Notes: generated by a model not told the origin, from the sequence alone. 64,000 nucleotides of DNA from Acinetobacter sp. HY1485 (GCF_027568475.1 NZ_JANKZG010000002.1:305295-369294), one strand, 5' to 3'. Positions 9,186 through 19,889 are shown, numbered from the stretch's first letter. Made by a program: numbers and translations.

Positions 9186-9214
9186 AAAAAACCGTCACAA
9201 AGTGACGGTTTTTT
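9186..9214 (-). terminator. Rho-independent terminator of guaB
   Basis: CCGTCAC and GTGACGG form a 7-bp stem with a three-base loop, flanked by six A and six T, so it could work in both directions. It lies 20 bp past the guaB stop codon. Confidence 0.9.
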
Positions 9215-9233
9215 GTACTGCAATTTTACGAAA

Positions 9234-10712
<1,479 letters not shown>

Positions 10713-10727
10713 TTAATTCCGTGCGCT

Positions 10728-10733
10728 ATTATA
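10728..10733 (-). promoter_or_regulatory. Probable guaB -10 element
   Basis: TATAAT on the minus strand is followed by a GC-rich AGCGCACGG discriminator, 27 bp upstream of the guaB ATG. No good -35 hexamer is seen at 17 bp. GC-rich discriminators are associated with ppGpp-repressed promoters; that this one is so regulated is inference. Confidence 0.5.
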
Positions 10734-10818
10734 AACAAATTTTGACTGTAATTTCATTTATTCTGCTCATTTTTTTAATTCATTGTCACAACAAATAAAC
10801 GTTCATCTTCATCAAAGT

Positions 10819-10848
10819 AAAAAAAAGAGCCAAATGGCTCTTTTTTTT
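10819..10848 (-). terminator. Rho-independent terminator of the di-iron MBL-fold gene
   Basis: AAAGAGCCA and TGGCTCTTT form a stem with a two-base loop and a long T-run, directly after the stop codon at 10851. Confidence 0.85.
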
Positions 10849-10850
10849 CA

Positions 10851-11645
10851 TTAAGGTAAACGAAATGAATTTTGATTAAATAAATCAATACCGCACTCAA
10901 GCGTTTCTATCCAATCTAAAAATTCATTGATTTGTTGCTTACCCATAAATGGCGTACCGTGTTGAGGCACAATCATATCTAAATCAAGTTGGCGCACCAT
11001 ATTCACCCATAAACGAATGACTTTATTGCTACACATGTAGCGTTGATGGAAACCTTTCATTTTTGGAATATGGCTTTGAAAATCTGTAAGTGGTTGACTT
11101 GCATCATCCACCATTGATGCACCCATATCACCTGAAAATAAAATTTTGGCAATAGGGTCGTAAAATTGAAAGTTACCCACTGAATGCATAAAGTGTGCAG
11201 GGAGTGCCCAAATTTCAGACTCACCTAAGCGCACACGTTGTCCACCATCGGCAAGCTCAAGTAAACGTTGCTCCCAATTTCCTTTCATACGGTCACTGGT
11301 AAATGCAGAATTTAAATGGGGTAAAAAGCGCGCCCATAACTTAGATGCGACAACAGTCGCATCGGTATAAATTAACCAACGTGGCATTGAGGTAATAATA
11401 TCTGGATCTTGGTGCGATGCCATGACGTAATCTACGTTACTTAGCTTGGTATATTTATTGAGTTCCATTGTCAGTGGCATATAAGTTAAATCACCACCTG
11501 GGTCTAAAATTGCCGCTCGCTGGTTGTCTAAAATTAAGAACTGATTTGCCTGTACACCTTCGCCTTTAACCAAACTGGTAAAGCTAATGCATTTATGTGT
11601 ACCATTATCAAATAGTACTTGTGATGTTGTGCGTTCTAACGCCAT
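10851..11645 (-). CDS. MBL-fold di-iron protein of the ODP/FprA type
   Basis: A 264-aa metallo-beta-lactamase-fold protein without the flavodoxin domain of flavodiiron NO/O2 reductases. Candidate ligands follow the flavodiiron pattern, not the hydrolase pattern: H-x-D-x-D in ASHQDPDI, then PAHFMHSVGN, FSGDMGASM and PQHGTPF. The opening GEGVQANQFLILDNQRAAILDPGG is typical of oxygen-binding di-iron proteins (ODP), which reversibly bind O2 and may act as sensors or reductases. The true partner is unknown. I chose ATG 11645 because AGGGG lies eight bases upstream; a TTG two codons earlier has poor spacing. The gene stands alone with its own terminator. Confidence 0.75.
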   Translation of the reverse strand: MALERTTSQVLFDNGTHKCISFTSLVKGEGVQANQFLILDNQRAAILDPGGDLTYMPLTMELNKYTKLSNVDYVMASHQDPDIITSMPRWLIYTDATVVASKLWARFLPHLNSAFTSDRMKGNWEQRLLELADGGQRVRLGESEIWALPAHFMHSVGNFQFYDPIAKILFSGDMGASMVDDASQPLTDFQSHIPKMKGFHQRYMCSNKVIRLWVNMVRQLDLDMIVPQHGTPFMGKQQINEFLDWIETLECGIDLFNQNSFRLP

Positions 11646-11757
11646 CCCCAAAGCCCCTGAAAAATTCAGTATAATAATTTTCCATACAAAATGTATGTGT
11701 TTCCAACATAGTACAATTTATTGATTTAATTTTTAATAGTTTTTTTATATTTTGCAT

Positions 11758-11787
11758 AAAAATAGCCCAAATTGGGCTATTTTTTTA
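11758..11787 (-). terminator. Rho-independent terminator of the TMEM165/GDT1 gene
   Basis: AATAGCCCA and TGGGCTATT pair around AAT with a T-run of seven on the plus strand and A/T-rich flanks on both sides. It is 8 bp past the stop at 11795. Confidence 0.82.
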
Positions 11788-11794
11788 GTTTTAC

Positions 11795-12370
11795 TTAAAA
11801 CCAGTAGTGTTGAGCTAGAGTACTCAAACCCACCACTAGAAAAATACAAGCACCAATTTTGTGAATAAGCGCAATCGGTAATTTATCAGCTAACTTATCA
11901 CCAATAAAAACAGCAGGAGCATTGGCAATCATCATCCCAATGGTTGTACCTAACATTACAATCCAAACGCTATCAAAGCGAGCAGAAAGTGCGACGGTTG
12001 CAATTTGTGTTTTATCGCCAATTTCCGCTAAGAAAAATAGAATAAAGGTTGCTCCAAAAACACCAAAACGCTGCCAACGGTTGATACTATCTGTTTCATC
12101 ACCTAACTTATCAGGAATAAGCATCCAAATTGCCATACCAATAAAGCCAACGGCTAAAATCCACATCATGGTAGTTGGACTAAGTAAAGTGGTGAGCCAT
12201 TGCCCAAGTACTGCCGATAAACCGTGGTTAATAGTGGTCGCTAATACAATAGCGCATAAAATTGGAACAGGTTTTCTAAAACGAGCTGCAAGAAGAAGTG
12301 CTAAAAGTTGCGTTTTATCGCCCATTTCGGCAAGGGACACAACAGCAATAGAAATGAGGAATGCATACAT
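11795..12370 (-). CDS. TMEM165/GDT1 family manganese exporter
   Basis: A 191-aa inner membrane protein with about six helices arranged as an inverted repeat. Each half carries the family signature E-x-G-D-K-T/S: EMGDKTQLLALLLAARF (about residues 15-31) and EIGDKTQIATVALSARF in the second half. Bacterial members (MneA in Vibrio) export Mn2+. The assignment is strengthened by a yybP-ykoY manganese riboswitch in the leader, which would raise expression when Mn2+ is high. The ATG at 12370 has GGAG ten bases upstream, right at the foot of a strong hairpin, so translation initiation is likely the controlled step. Confidence 0.9.
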   Translation of the reverse strand: MYAFLISIAVVSLAEMGDKTQLLALLLAARFRKPVPILCAIVLATTINHGLSAVLGQWLTTLLSPTTMMWILAVGFIGMAIWMLIPDKLGDETDSINRWQRFGVFGATFILFFLAEIGDKTQIATVALSARFDSVWIVMLGTTIGMMIANAPAVFIGDKLADKLPIALIHKIGACIFLVVGLSTLAQHYWF

Positions 12371-12383
12371 TTACAAATTCTCC

Positions 12384-12560
12384 GGCTAGCAGAAATACCC
12401 AAGACTTATCCTCCCTGCTAGCCAATATCTGCAGAGTGATAAATCAAAGGTCTTGCCAACAAAGAATTGCTATGATGACCATGTTCTGTGGAACAAGTAT
12501 GTTGATCATCATCTATTTACATAATGTAAATAGCGGCTACTCCCCAATGAAGTGAGCGGC
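12384..12560 (-). ncRNA. yybP-ykoY (Mn2+) riboswitch and expression platform
   Basis: The minus-strand leader contains the aptamer hallmarks: GGGGAGTAGCC (12545-12535), then CAACATACTTG, GTCATCAT and GGCAAGACC (12457-12449). Downstream, GGCTAGCAG (12423-12415) and CTGCTAGCC (12392-12384) form a perfect 9-bp stem whose foot touches the GGAG of the exporter gene. The loop of that stem holds GTCTTG (12405-12400), complementary to CAAGAC of the aptamer (in GGCAAGACC). Mutually exclusive pairing is therefore possible. E. coli mntP and alx use this riboswitch class for Mn2+. Confidence 0.88.
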
Positions 12561-12582
12561 TATTATATATATTTTTCACCAT

Positions 12583-12612
12583 AAAAAAACCCCGCCTAAG
12601 CGAGGTTTTTTT
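12583..12612 (-). terminator. Rho-independent terminator of aceF
   Basis: On the minus strand ACCTCGC and GCGGGGT pair (one mismatch) around a four-base loop, followed by a T-run. It lies 11 bp past the aceF stop. Confidence 0.82.
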
Positions 12613-12622
12613 AATTTTTAAG

Positions 12623-14581
12623 TTAGATCAGCAAATTACGAATATCTTTAAGTAATTTAGTCAGCTTATTGGTAAAGCGAGCTGCATCTGCCCCATTAAT
12701 TACACGGTGATCATAAGATAACGACAACGGTAACATTAAGCGTGCATCAAATCCTTCACCATTCCAAACAGGTTGCATAGTTGCAGGTGAAATACCCAAA
12801 ATTGCAACTTGTGGGAAGTTAACAAGTGGCGTAAATGCCGTACCACCAATACTGCCAAGGCTTGTAATGGTAAAGTTTGCACCTTGTAAATCTTTTGGTG
12901 ATAACTTTTTCTCACGCGCTTTTTTACTTAGCTCACCCAACTCAATTGCAATTTGTTTAATTGATTTTTGGTCAGGATTACGTAATACAGGTACTGTTAA
13001 ACCGTCTGGCGTTGCAACTGCAATTCCCATATGAATTTCTTTACGTAACAATACAGATTTTTGATCATCTGACATATGTGATGCAAAGTAAGGCTCTTCT
13101 TTTAACAAGTGAGCTAATGCTTTAGCAATAAATGCCAAAATGGTTAAACTCAAACCTTGCTTTTTAAAGTCGCCTTTTAATTCGTTACGCCATGCTTCAA
13201 GCTCAGTAATATCTGCCTGATCAAATTGCGTTACTTGTGGGATGAAGTTATTTAAACATAACTGCGGTACAGACACTTGCTGTAAACGAGTAAGCGGTTT
13301 TTCTTCTACACCACCAAATGCCGTAAAGTCTGGTAATGGCGGTAAACCTGATGCCACAGGTGCAGCTGCTGCTTTTGGTGTAGCCTCTGGTGCTGTTAGG
13401 CGTTGTTTAACGTAAGCAAATACATCTTCTTTCATCACACGTTCATGCGGGCCAGAAGATTTTACGTTTGCCAAAATAACACCAAGCTCACGAGCAAGTT
13501 TGCGTACAGCAGGGCCTGCATATACTTTTGCATTTTCTGCATTTTGCTCTTGCGTTAACTTATCTGCACCTGTTGATTGTGGTGCAGCAGGCGGCTGAAC
13601 TGGTTTTTCTGTCTGTGGTGCAGGTTTGGGTGCTGCTTCAGGCTTAGGTGCTGGTGTAGATGCAACAGGTTCAGGCTGTGCTTGCCCTTCAACTGCAATC
13701 GTTGCAAGTTTTACACCTTCCGTTACATCTTGACCATTTTCAACATGAATGGCTTTAATCACACCCGCAACTGTACTTGGTACTTCAACGGTTGCTTTGT
13801 CAGATTCAACCACAATTAAACTTTGGTCTTTTTCAACAACATCGCCTACTTTCACCAAAATTTCAGCAACTGCTGCTTTGTCCACACCTAAATCAGGTAC
13901 AGCAATATCCGTATCACCCGCTGGTGCTACACTTGCTTGTGGTTGTTCTGCTTTTGGTGTTGCTGCTTCTTGTTTTGGCTCAGCTTTTTGTGCAGTTGGT
14001 ACAGGTTCAGCTTGTGCAGTTGTTGCTGTTTTAACTTTAATTAAAACAACACCTTCTTGAATCATATCGCCTTCTTTAATCTCGATACTTTCCACAATAC
14101 CTGCAACACTGCTTGGCACTTCAACCGTTGCTTTATCGGATTCAACTACAACAATACTTTGTTCTAGCTCAATCTCTTCGCCTACTTTTACCAAAATTTC
14201 ACCAACAGAGGCTTTTTCTACGCCAATGTCAGGCACTTGTACATCAACCACTTGGCTACTTATTGCTTGCTGTGGTTGTGCTTTTGGCTCAGGTGCTGTT
14301 TCGGTTTTTGGTGCTTCTTCTTGTGCAACAGGTTGCGGTTCAGCTTGAACAGGGGCTTCAGATTCAAGTTCAATTAAAGCAACACCTTCTTGTACGTCAT
14401 CGCCTTCTTTTACCAGAATACTTTTAACAACACCTGCAGAAGTGGTAGGCACTTCCACAGATGCTTTATCTGATTCAAGAACAACAATGCCGTCATTTTC
14501 AGCAATGGTGTCACCTACTTTAACTAAAATCTCTGCAACAGCTGCTTGATCTACGCCAATGTCAGGTGTCTTGATTTGCAT
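12623..14581 (-). CDS. aceF: Pyruvate dehydrogenase E2, dihydrolipoyl acetyltransferase
   Basis: The core acetyltransferase of the pyruvate dehydrogenase complex, passing acetyl groups from E1 to CoA. The 652-aa protein has three N-terminal lipoyl domains, each with an ESDKA lipoyl-lysine motif (K39 is the first), joined by long Ala-Pro-Gln-Lys-Glu linkers. Next come a peripheral-subunit-binding domain (AGPAVRKLARELGV) and the catalytic domain ending with LSYDHRVINGADAARF, which holds the active-site histidine. It starts 2 bp after aceE and ends at a terminator, so aceE-aceF is an operon. The E3 gene (lpd) is not in the window. The low-complexity linkers produce spurious antisense open frames. 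Confidence 0.97.
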   Translation of the reverse strand: MQIKTPDIGVDQAAVAEILVKVGDTIAENDGIVVLESDKASVEVPTTSAGVVKSILVKEGDDVQEGVALIELESEAPVQAEPQPVAQEEAPKTETAPEPKAQPQQAISSQVVDVQVPDIGVEKASVGEILVKVGEEIELEQSIVVVESDKATVEVPSSVAGIVESIEIKEGDMIQEGVVLIKVKTATTAQAEPVPTAQKAEPKQEAATPKAEQPQASVAPAGDTDIAVPDLGVDKAAVAEILVKVGDVVEKDQSLIVVESDKATVEVPSTVAGVIKAIHVENGQDVTEGVKLATIAVEGQAQPEPVASTPAPKPEAAPKPAPQTEKPVQPPAAPQSTGADKLTQEQNAENAKVYAGPAVRKLARELGVILANVKSSGPHERVMKEDVFAYVKQRLTAPEATPKAAAAPVASGLPPLPDFTAFGGVEEKPLTRLQQVSVPQLCLNNFIPQVTQFDQADITELEAWRNELKGDFKKQGLSLTILAFIAKALAHLLKEEPYFASHMSDDQKSVLLRKEIHMGIAVATPDGLTVPVLRNPDQKSIKQIAIELGELSKKAREKKLSPKDLQGANFTITSLGSIGGTAFTPLVNFPQVAILGISPATMQPVWNGEGFDARLMLPLSLSYDHRVINGADAARFTNKLTKLLKDIRNLLI

Positions 14582-14583
14582 GC

Positions 14584-17301
14584 TTACTTCTCCTCACCTG
14601 ATTGATCTTCACGATATTGAGCTACCGCTTGTACTTCAGGGTGTGCTTGAGGTGCCCAAGCTACTGGACGATCAGTTTCTAATTCAAATGATGAAATGGC
14701 ATCTTTAACCAAACGGTTATCAACTTCGCCTTCATCTGCTAATTTTTTAAGTGTTGCCACCACAATGTGAGCAGCATCTACACCAAAGTAGCTACGTAAG
14801 TTTGCACGCGTATCTGAACGACCAAAACCATCTGTACCTAACGTTACATATGGACGGTTATCTGGTAAATACGCACGAATTTGTTCGCTGTATGTACGCA
14901 TATGATCCGTTGCAGACACCACAATACCGTCTGTACCACGTAACTGCTCAGATACCCAAGATTCTTTAGTATCTTCTGCAAGTGGGTGTAAACGGTTGTA
15001 CTCATCACACGCCATACCATCACGTGCGAGTTCGTTAAAGCTTGTGACACTCCACACGTTTGAGTGAATTTGATACTCATCACGTAAAATCTGTGCAGCT
15101 TTCATCACTTCACGCAAGATCACGCCAGAACCTAACAACTGAACAGTGGCTTTGTCATCTTTTTCGAGCAAGTACATACCACGCTTAATGCCTTCTTCTA
15201 CGCCTTCTGGCATTGCAGGATGCTCGTAGTTTTCGTTCATCAAGGTTAAGTAGTAGAACACACGCTCTTGATCTTGATACATGCGTTTTAAGCCATCATG
15301 CATAATCACAGCAAGTTCATAACCAAAACATGGGTCATAAGACACACAGTTTGGAATGGTGCTTGCTAAGATGTGTGAGTGACCATCTTGGTGTTGTAAG
15401 CCTTCACCGTTAAGGGTTGTACGACCTGCTGTTGCACCAAACAAGAAACCTTGTGCCTGTGCGTCACCCGCTGCCCATGCGATATCGCCAATACGTTGGA
15501 AACCAAACATAGAGTAGTACATGTATAACGGAATCATTGGTAAGTTATTGGTTGAATAACTCGTTGCCAATGCCGCCCATGCACTCATTGCACCTGCTTC
15601 GTTAATCCCTTCTTGAAGCATATGACCATTTTTTGCTTCACGATAGTTCATGAGCTGTTCATTGTCTTCAGGGATATATTTTTGCCCGTGTGCAGCATAA
15701 ATACCCAACTGACGGAACATACCCTCTAAACCAAAGGTACGTGCTTCATCAGGCACAATTGGCACAACGTGGTCTTTTAACGCTTTTTCTTTTAAAAGTG
15801 CAGAAATTAAACGTACAGATACCATGGTGGTTGATTGTTCTTTACCACCGCTTCCTTTAAGCACATGGTCAAAAACAGACAATTCAGGAATTGGTAACGC
15901 AAAGCTTTCTTTACGGCGAGCAGGTAGATAACCACCTAAAGACTCACGACGTGCTTTTAAATACTTCATCTCAGGTGAGTTTTCGCTTGGACGATAAAAT
16001 GGTAAGTCCTGAAGCTGTTCATCAGAGAATGGTAAGTTAAAGCGGTCACGCACGTACTGTAACGACTCAATACGCATTTTTTTGATTTGATGCGTTTTGT
16101 TGACTGCTTCTAGCTCATCAGATAAGCCGTAGCCTTTTACTGTTTTTGCTAAAATAACCGTTGGTTGTCCATTGCTTTGTGTTGCTGCTTGATACGCTGC
16201 ATATACCTTAAATGGATCATGTCCACCGCGGTTAAGTGCTTCTAAATCATCATCACTTAGATCTTTTACAAGTGCAGCCGTTTCTGGATATTTACCAAAG
16301 AAATGCTCACGAATATAAGCACCGCCTTTTACTTGGTAGCGTTGATAATCGCCATCAACTACTTCTGCCATACGTGCTTTTAATGCGCCTGTGGTGTCTT
16401 TAGCAAGTAGGCTATCCCATTGACGTCCCCAAACCACTTTGATAACACGCCAACCTGCACCACGGAACACAGACTCAAGTTCTTGAATAATTTTGTCATT
16501 ACCACGAACAGGACCGTCTAAACGCTGTAAATTACAGTTTACCACCCAAATAAGGTTGTCTAATTTTTCACGACCTGCAAGAGAAATAGCACCTAAACTT
16601 TCAGGCTCATCCATTTCACCATCGCCAAGATATGCCCAAATCTTACGGTCTTCTTCTTTAATCAGCTCACGGTTCATCAAGTACTTTTGAATATGTGCTT
16701 GATAAATTGACATAATTGGACCAAGACCCATCGATACCGTTGGGAACTGCCAATAGTCAGGCATTAAATAAGGATGCGGATAGCTTGGTAAGCCGTTACC
16801 ATTTACTTCACGGCGGAAATTGCTCAACTGCTCTTCAGTTAAACGTCCTTCTAAGAACGAACGTGCATAGATACCAGGGGCACAGTGTCCTTGATAATAA
16901 ATCATGTCACCACCGAAGTGATCACTGCTTGCACGGAAGAAATGGTTAAAACCAACATCATAAAGCGTTGCAGAAGATGCAAAGCTTGCTAAGTGACCGC
17001 CTAGATCATCACCTGTTTTATTTGCACGAAGCACCATTGCTAGTGCGTTCCAACGGATTAAAGCGCGAATACGACGCTCCATATCTGGCTCACCTGGCAT
17101 TGCAGGTTGCTCATCAACAGAAATGGTGTTGAGATATGGCGTATTAAGACGCTGAACGGGAACATGTTTTGCAATAGCTTGCTGGTATAATTTTTCTAAT
17201 AAAAATGCAGCACGCTCCGTGCCCATATGCTTTAAAACAGAATCAAAGGCATCTTGCCATTCTTGGGTTTCTTGCGCGTCGGAATCACCATAATACGCCA
17301 T
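14584..17301 (-). CDS. aceE: Pyruvate dehydrogenase E1, homodimeric type
   Basis: The thiamine diphosphate enzyme that decarboxylates pyruvate and reductively acetylates the lipoyl groups of E2. Length (905 aa) matches the single-chain alpha2 form of gammaproteobacteria. Recognisable stretches: HLASFASSATLYDVGFNHFF, GHCAPGIYARSFLEGRL, the ThDP-binding motif GDGEMDEPES ending in the conserved asparagines of VNCNLQRLDG, and GEGLQHQDGHSH in the C-terminal part. The spacing to aceF is 2 bp. The gap upstream to the M23 gene holds that gene's terminator. Confidence 0.97.
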   Translation of the reverse strand: MAYYGDSDAQETQEWQDAFDSVLKHMGTERAAFLLEKLYQQAIAKHVPVQRLNTPYLNTISVDEQPAMPGEPDMERRIRALIRWNALAMVLRANKTGDDLGGHLASFASSATLYDVGFNHFFRASSDHFGGDMIYYQGHCAPGIYARSFLEGRLTEEQLSNFRREVNGNGLPSYPHPYLMPDYWQFPTVSMGLGPIMSIYQAHIQKYLMNRELIKEEDRKIWAYLGDGEMDEPESLGAISLAGREKLDNLIWVVNCNLQRLDGPVRGNDKIIQELESVFRGAGWRVIKVVWGRQWDSLLAKDTTGALKARMAEVVDGDYQRYQVKGGAYIREHFFGKYPETAALVKDLSDDDLEALNRGGHDPFKVYAAYQAATQSNGQPTVILAKTVKGYGLSDELEAVNKTHQIKKMRIESLQYVRDRFNLPFSDEQLQDLPFYRPSENSPEMKYLKARRESLGGYLPARRKESFALPIPELSVFDHVLKGSGGKEQSTTMVSVRLISALLKEKALKDHVVPIVPDEARTFGLEGMFRQLGIYAAHGQKYIPEDNEQLMNYREAKNGHMLQEGINEAGAMSAWAALATSYSTNNLPMIPLYMYYSMFGFQRIGDIAWAAGDAQAQGFLFGATAGRTTLNGEGLQHQDGHSHILASTIPNCVSYDPCFGYELAVIMHDGLKRMYQDQERVFYYLTLMNENYEHPAMPEGVEEGIKRGMYLLEKDDKATVQLLGSGVILREVMKAAQILRDEYQIHSNVWSVTSFNELARDGMACDEYNRLHPLAEDTKESWVSEQLRGTDGIVVSATDHMRTYSEQIRAYLPDNRPYVTLGTDGFGRSDTRANLRSYFGVDAAHIVVATLKKLADEGEVDNRLVKDAISSFELETDRPVAWAPQAHPEVQAVAQYREDQSGEEK

Positions 17302-17442
17302 AGTTCACCTTTCCTTAATCATTATAAGTTACCCTTATTTTTACCATGTTTTTGCGGTAAAAGTTATGGTTACTTTTAAATACAACGTCATATCGACATT
17401 TCGTAAATAAATACCGATTGACAATGAAAACTTTCGCTTAAT

Positions 17443-17468
17443 AAAAAATCGCCAATAGTGGCGATTTC
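17443..17468 (-). terminator. Rho-independent terminator of the M23 peptidase gene
   Basis: AAATCGCCA and TGGCGATTT pair around ATAG and are followed on the minus strand by TTTTTTATT. It lies 74 bp downstream of the peptidase stop. Confidence 0.78.
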
Positions 17469-17541
17469 TTTCTAGCACTTGATGTATAAGGGCTTGAGAG
17501 GTTTTAGCCACGGTTATTATACATCGAATTTAATTTGTTTA

Positions 17542-18219
17542 TTATGGCAACATTGCTAAATAAGTGCTTGGATTTGCACGCTTACCATCGGCTACTATTT
17601 CGTAATGCAAATGAGGACCTGTACAACGACCTGTACAACCTACTTTCGCAATTTCTTCACCTGCACTGACTTTATCACCCACTTTGACAAATAAGCGTGA
17701 TGCATGACCATAACGTGTTAAATAGCCATTACCATGATTAATTTCTACAAATTGACCATAACCATTTACCCAACCTGAACGTGTCACAACACCTGTACCC
17801 GAGGCAAAAATAGGTGTACCTGATGGTGCTGCTAAGTCAACGCCTGGGTGTCCTTCACGCTTACCACCCATCACACGTTGACCAAAACCTGAACTTAAAC
17901 GCACTGCATCAGGAAGTGGATTTTTCTTCAACCAAGACATCACACCACCTGTAGCAGACTGTCCATATTTTTGAGTAATTGAGGCATTTGTGAATTCTGT
18001 TGCAGTAGAAGACGCTGCTTTCACTGTTTTATTGTTTTGTTGACGTACAGTAACGTTTAAATGTGTTGATTTCTCGCGTGGTGTATCAGCACTATAAGAC
18101 CCTGCTGAAATGGTATGGGATAACTTCCCTAACTGCTCTGATGAATTATTTTCAATTAAATCTGCAAAAACCATTGGCGTCGAGACCAACATTGATAACG
18201 CCAGTAATATACGTCGCAT
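17542..18219 (-). CDS. M23 family metallopeptidase (LytM-type), exported
   Basis: A 225-aa protein with a signal peptide (MRRILLALSMLVSTPMVFA) and a C-terminal LytM/M23 domain at about residues 110-225. Zinc ligands are intact: H-P-G-V-D in REGHPGVDLA and H-L-H in GPHLHYEI, so it is predicted to be an active peptidoglycan endopeptidase instead of a degenerate EnvC/NlpD-type activator. The sequence GFGQRVMGGKREGHPGVD and VGCTGRCTGPHLHYE (with two cysteines, possibly a disulfide) is typical. It is divergent from dciA, with its own terminator. No LysM domain is present; the middle residues 20-100 are low in conserved features. Confidence 0.88.
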   Translation of the reverse strand: MRRILLALSMLVSTPMVFADLIENNSSEQLGKLSHTISAGSYSADTPREKSTHLNVTVRQQNNKTVKAASSTATEFTNASITQKYGQSATGGVMSWLKKNPLPDAVRLSSGFGQRVMGGKREGHPGVDLAAPSGTPIFASGTGVVTRSGWVNGYGQFVEINHGNGYLTRYGHASRLFVKVGDKVSAGEEIAKVGCTGRCTGPHLHYEIVADGKRANPSTYLAMLP

Positions 18220-18329
18220 AAAAACCCCTAAATGCTATTTTAAATATGGTCAAACGTCATGTACATTTCTTGCCTTCATTTAGATAAACCTCTAACCTAA
18301 ACACCTTGTGCTATAGCCAGAGATATCTA

Positions 18330-18767
18330 ATGACACAACCACTTCATGTGTTTAAAACTGAAAAAAAACACCCCAAAACAGGTCAAGTTCAGCTTTTAAC
18401 TGCTCAAGTGAGCTACTGGCAAAAACTTACAAAAATCGTTCAACCGCTTCTACCTCAACCAGAGCGCTGGCAAGTAGCATGCTACCAACATGGTATTCTC
18501 ACGCTTACAGGTGAAAATCAAGCCATGATTAGTCAACTTGGTTACCTTCAACAACATTATGTTGCACAACTCTTACACTTAGATGACTTCAAAGACTTAC
18601 AAAAGATTCATGTACGGTTGCGTTCAAAAACAAAAACCATACAACCTCAAAAAAATCCTCAACCATTATCTACAGAAACACAAGAGATGTTACAAAGTGC
18701 CGCACAGTTTGTGAAGGACCCTAAGCTTAGCCAAGCTTTAATCAATTTAGCAAGACCAAAAAAGTAA
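18330..18767 (+). CDS. dciA: DciA-like protein (DUF721)
   Basis: A 145-aa protein with the N-terminal DUF721 domain (QVSYWQKLTKIVQPLLPQPERWQVACYQHGILTLTGENQAMISQLGYLQQH) in which a KH-like fold is expected. DciA is the ancestral loader/operator of the replicative helicase DnaB in bacteria that lack DnaC. It lies between lpxC (convergent) and an M23 peptidase (divergent), a typical place in gammaproteobacteria, where it neighbours lpxC or secA. I prefer ATG 18330; a TTG at 18306 would add eight unconserved residues. Identification rests on domain pattern and context. Confidence 0.75.
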   Translation: MTQPLHVFKTEKKHPKTGQVQLLTAQVSYWQKLTKIVQPLLPQPERWQVACYQHGILTLTGENQAMISQLGYLQQHYVAQLLHLDDFKDLQKIHVRLRSKTKTIQPQKNPQPLSTETQEMLQSAAQFVKDPKLSQALINLARPKK

Positions 18768-18839
18768 CCAAGCCTAATAAAAATGTGTCTTATTTACTTT
18801 TTCGTCTTAGTCGCAGTTTTCATTATAGTATAACATTGC

Positions 18840-18866
18840 AAAATAAGCCTATAACAATAAGGCTTT
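18840..18866 (-). terminator. Possible weak terminator of lpxC
   Basis: AAGCCT and AGGCTT form a 6-bp stem with a nine-base loop overlapping the lpxC stop codon, followed by ATTTTG. Short stem and weak T-run. Confidence 0.45.
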
Positions 18867-19767
18867 AAGCAATTCCTACATACGAAATTGGACATTCATT
18901 CGCGTCATCAAATGTTACAATTTCATAGCTGGATGGATCATCTTTAACTTGGCGTAAGAGTTGGTTATTCAATGCATGGCCAGATTTATATGCATCAAAC
19001 TTGGCAATAATTTGATGTCCTAACAGGTATAAATCACCCACTGCATCTAAAATTTTATGCCGTACAAATTCATCGTTATAACGCAGTCCTTCTTCATTGA
19101 CCACACCATTGTCATCTACACCAATGGCATTTTCTAAGCTCGCACCTAAAGCTAAATTATTTGCTTTTAAAAAATCTAAGTCTTTCATAAAACCAAATGT
19201 GCGTGCATCACTGACTTCATACACAAAAATTTCAGTAGAAAAATCAATGGTGGCAGATTGGTATTCTTTGGCAAATGCAGGGTGATCAAAGTCAATCGTA
19301 AAGTTAAGCTGAAACCCTTCATGTGGGGTAAATGCTGCCGTTTTATCTGCAATTTGGGCTTCTATTGGTTTTAGAATTTTAATAAATTTTTTCGGTGCAT
19401 CTTGTTCAATCAAGCCACCTTGCATGAGTAAATAAATAAATGGCCCTGCACTACCATCCATAATTGGAAGTTCAGAGGCAGATACCTCAACAATTAAGTT
19501 ATCAATTCCTAGCGCCGCAATTGCACTCATCACATGCTCAATGGTACCTACTTTGATGTCTTCACGTACCAAGTTAGAACACATAAATGCTTCTTGAATG
19601 AGCATTGCATCGGCAGGAATTTCAATCGGCGGATTCACATCAATACGACGAAAAACAATCCCCGAATCAACCGTATGCGGGACAAAATTAAGCATGACTT
19701 TTTGTCCGCTATGCAAGCCAATACCACTGGCTCTAACGATACGCTTGAGGGTACGTTGTTTAAACAT
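18865..19767 (-). CDS. lpxC: UDP-3-O-acyl-N-acetylglucosamine deacetylase
   Basis: The zinc deacetylase that commits UDP-3-O-acyl-GlcNAc to lipid A synthesis. The 300-aa length and motifs match: N-terminal [18 protein letters not shown], the zinc-binding [26 protein letters not shown], and the C-terminal [28 protein letters not shown] with the second histidine, aspartate and active-site His. It follows ftsZ at the end of the division cluster, as in E. coli, but a terminator-like hairpin separates them (19831-19863). Confidence 0.97.
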   Translation of the reverse strand: MFKQRTLKRIVRASGIGLHSGQKVMLNFVPHTVDSGIVFRRIDVNPPIEIPADAMLIQEAFMCSNLVREDIKVGTIEHVMSAIAALGIDNLIVEVSASELPIMDGSAGPFIYLLMQGGLIEQDAPKKFIKILKPIEAQIADKTAAFTPHEGFQLNFTIDFDHPAFAKEYQSATIDFSTEIFVYEVSDARTFGFMKDLDFLKANNLALGASLENAIGVDDNGVVNEEGLRYNDEFVRHKILDAVGDLYLLGHQIIAKFDAYKSGHALNNQLLRQVKDDPSSYEIVTFDDANECPISYVGIA

Positions 19768-19830
19768 CTGTACTCATCTTCTACCAATAAAATCGCTATA
19801 CGTTAGCACATTTCGCCATTGATAAAAAAT

Positions 19831-19863
19831 AAAAAAGGTAGACTACACATCTACCTTTTTTTC
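19831..19863 (-). terminator. Rho-independent terminator between ftsZ and lpxC
   Basis: AGGTAGA and TCTACCT pair around a seven-base loop with A- and T-runs on both sides, so it may act in both directions. It lies 26 bp past the ftsZ stop, so lpxC probably has its own promoter. Confidence 0.8.
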
Positions 19864-19889
19864 AATCAATCTAATTGAGTAAATCGATA

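Noticed and set aside
11922..12389. 155-codon plus-strand frame opposite the TMEM165/GDT1 gene
   Set aside because: It is antisense to a well-recognised membrane protein, overlaps the riboswitch leader and has no family features.
13577..14427. Open frames on the plus strand opposite aceF
   Set aside because: They are leucine/glutamine- or cysteine-rich shadows of the Ala-Pro-Glu linkers and lipoyl domains of aceF.
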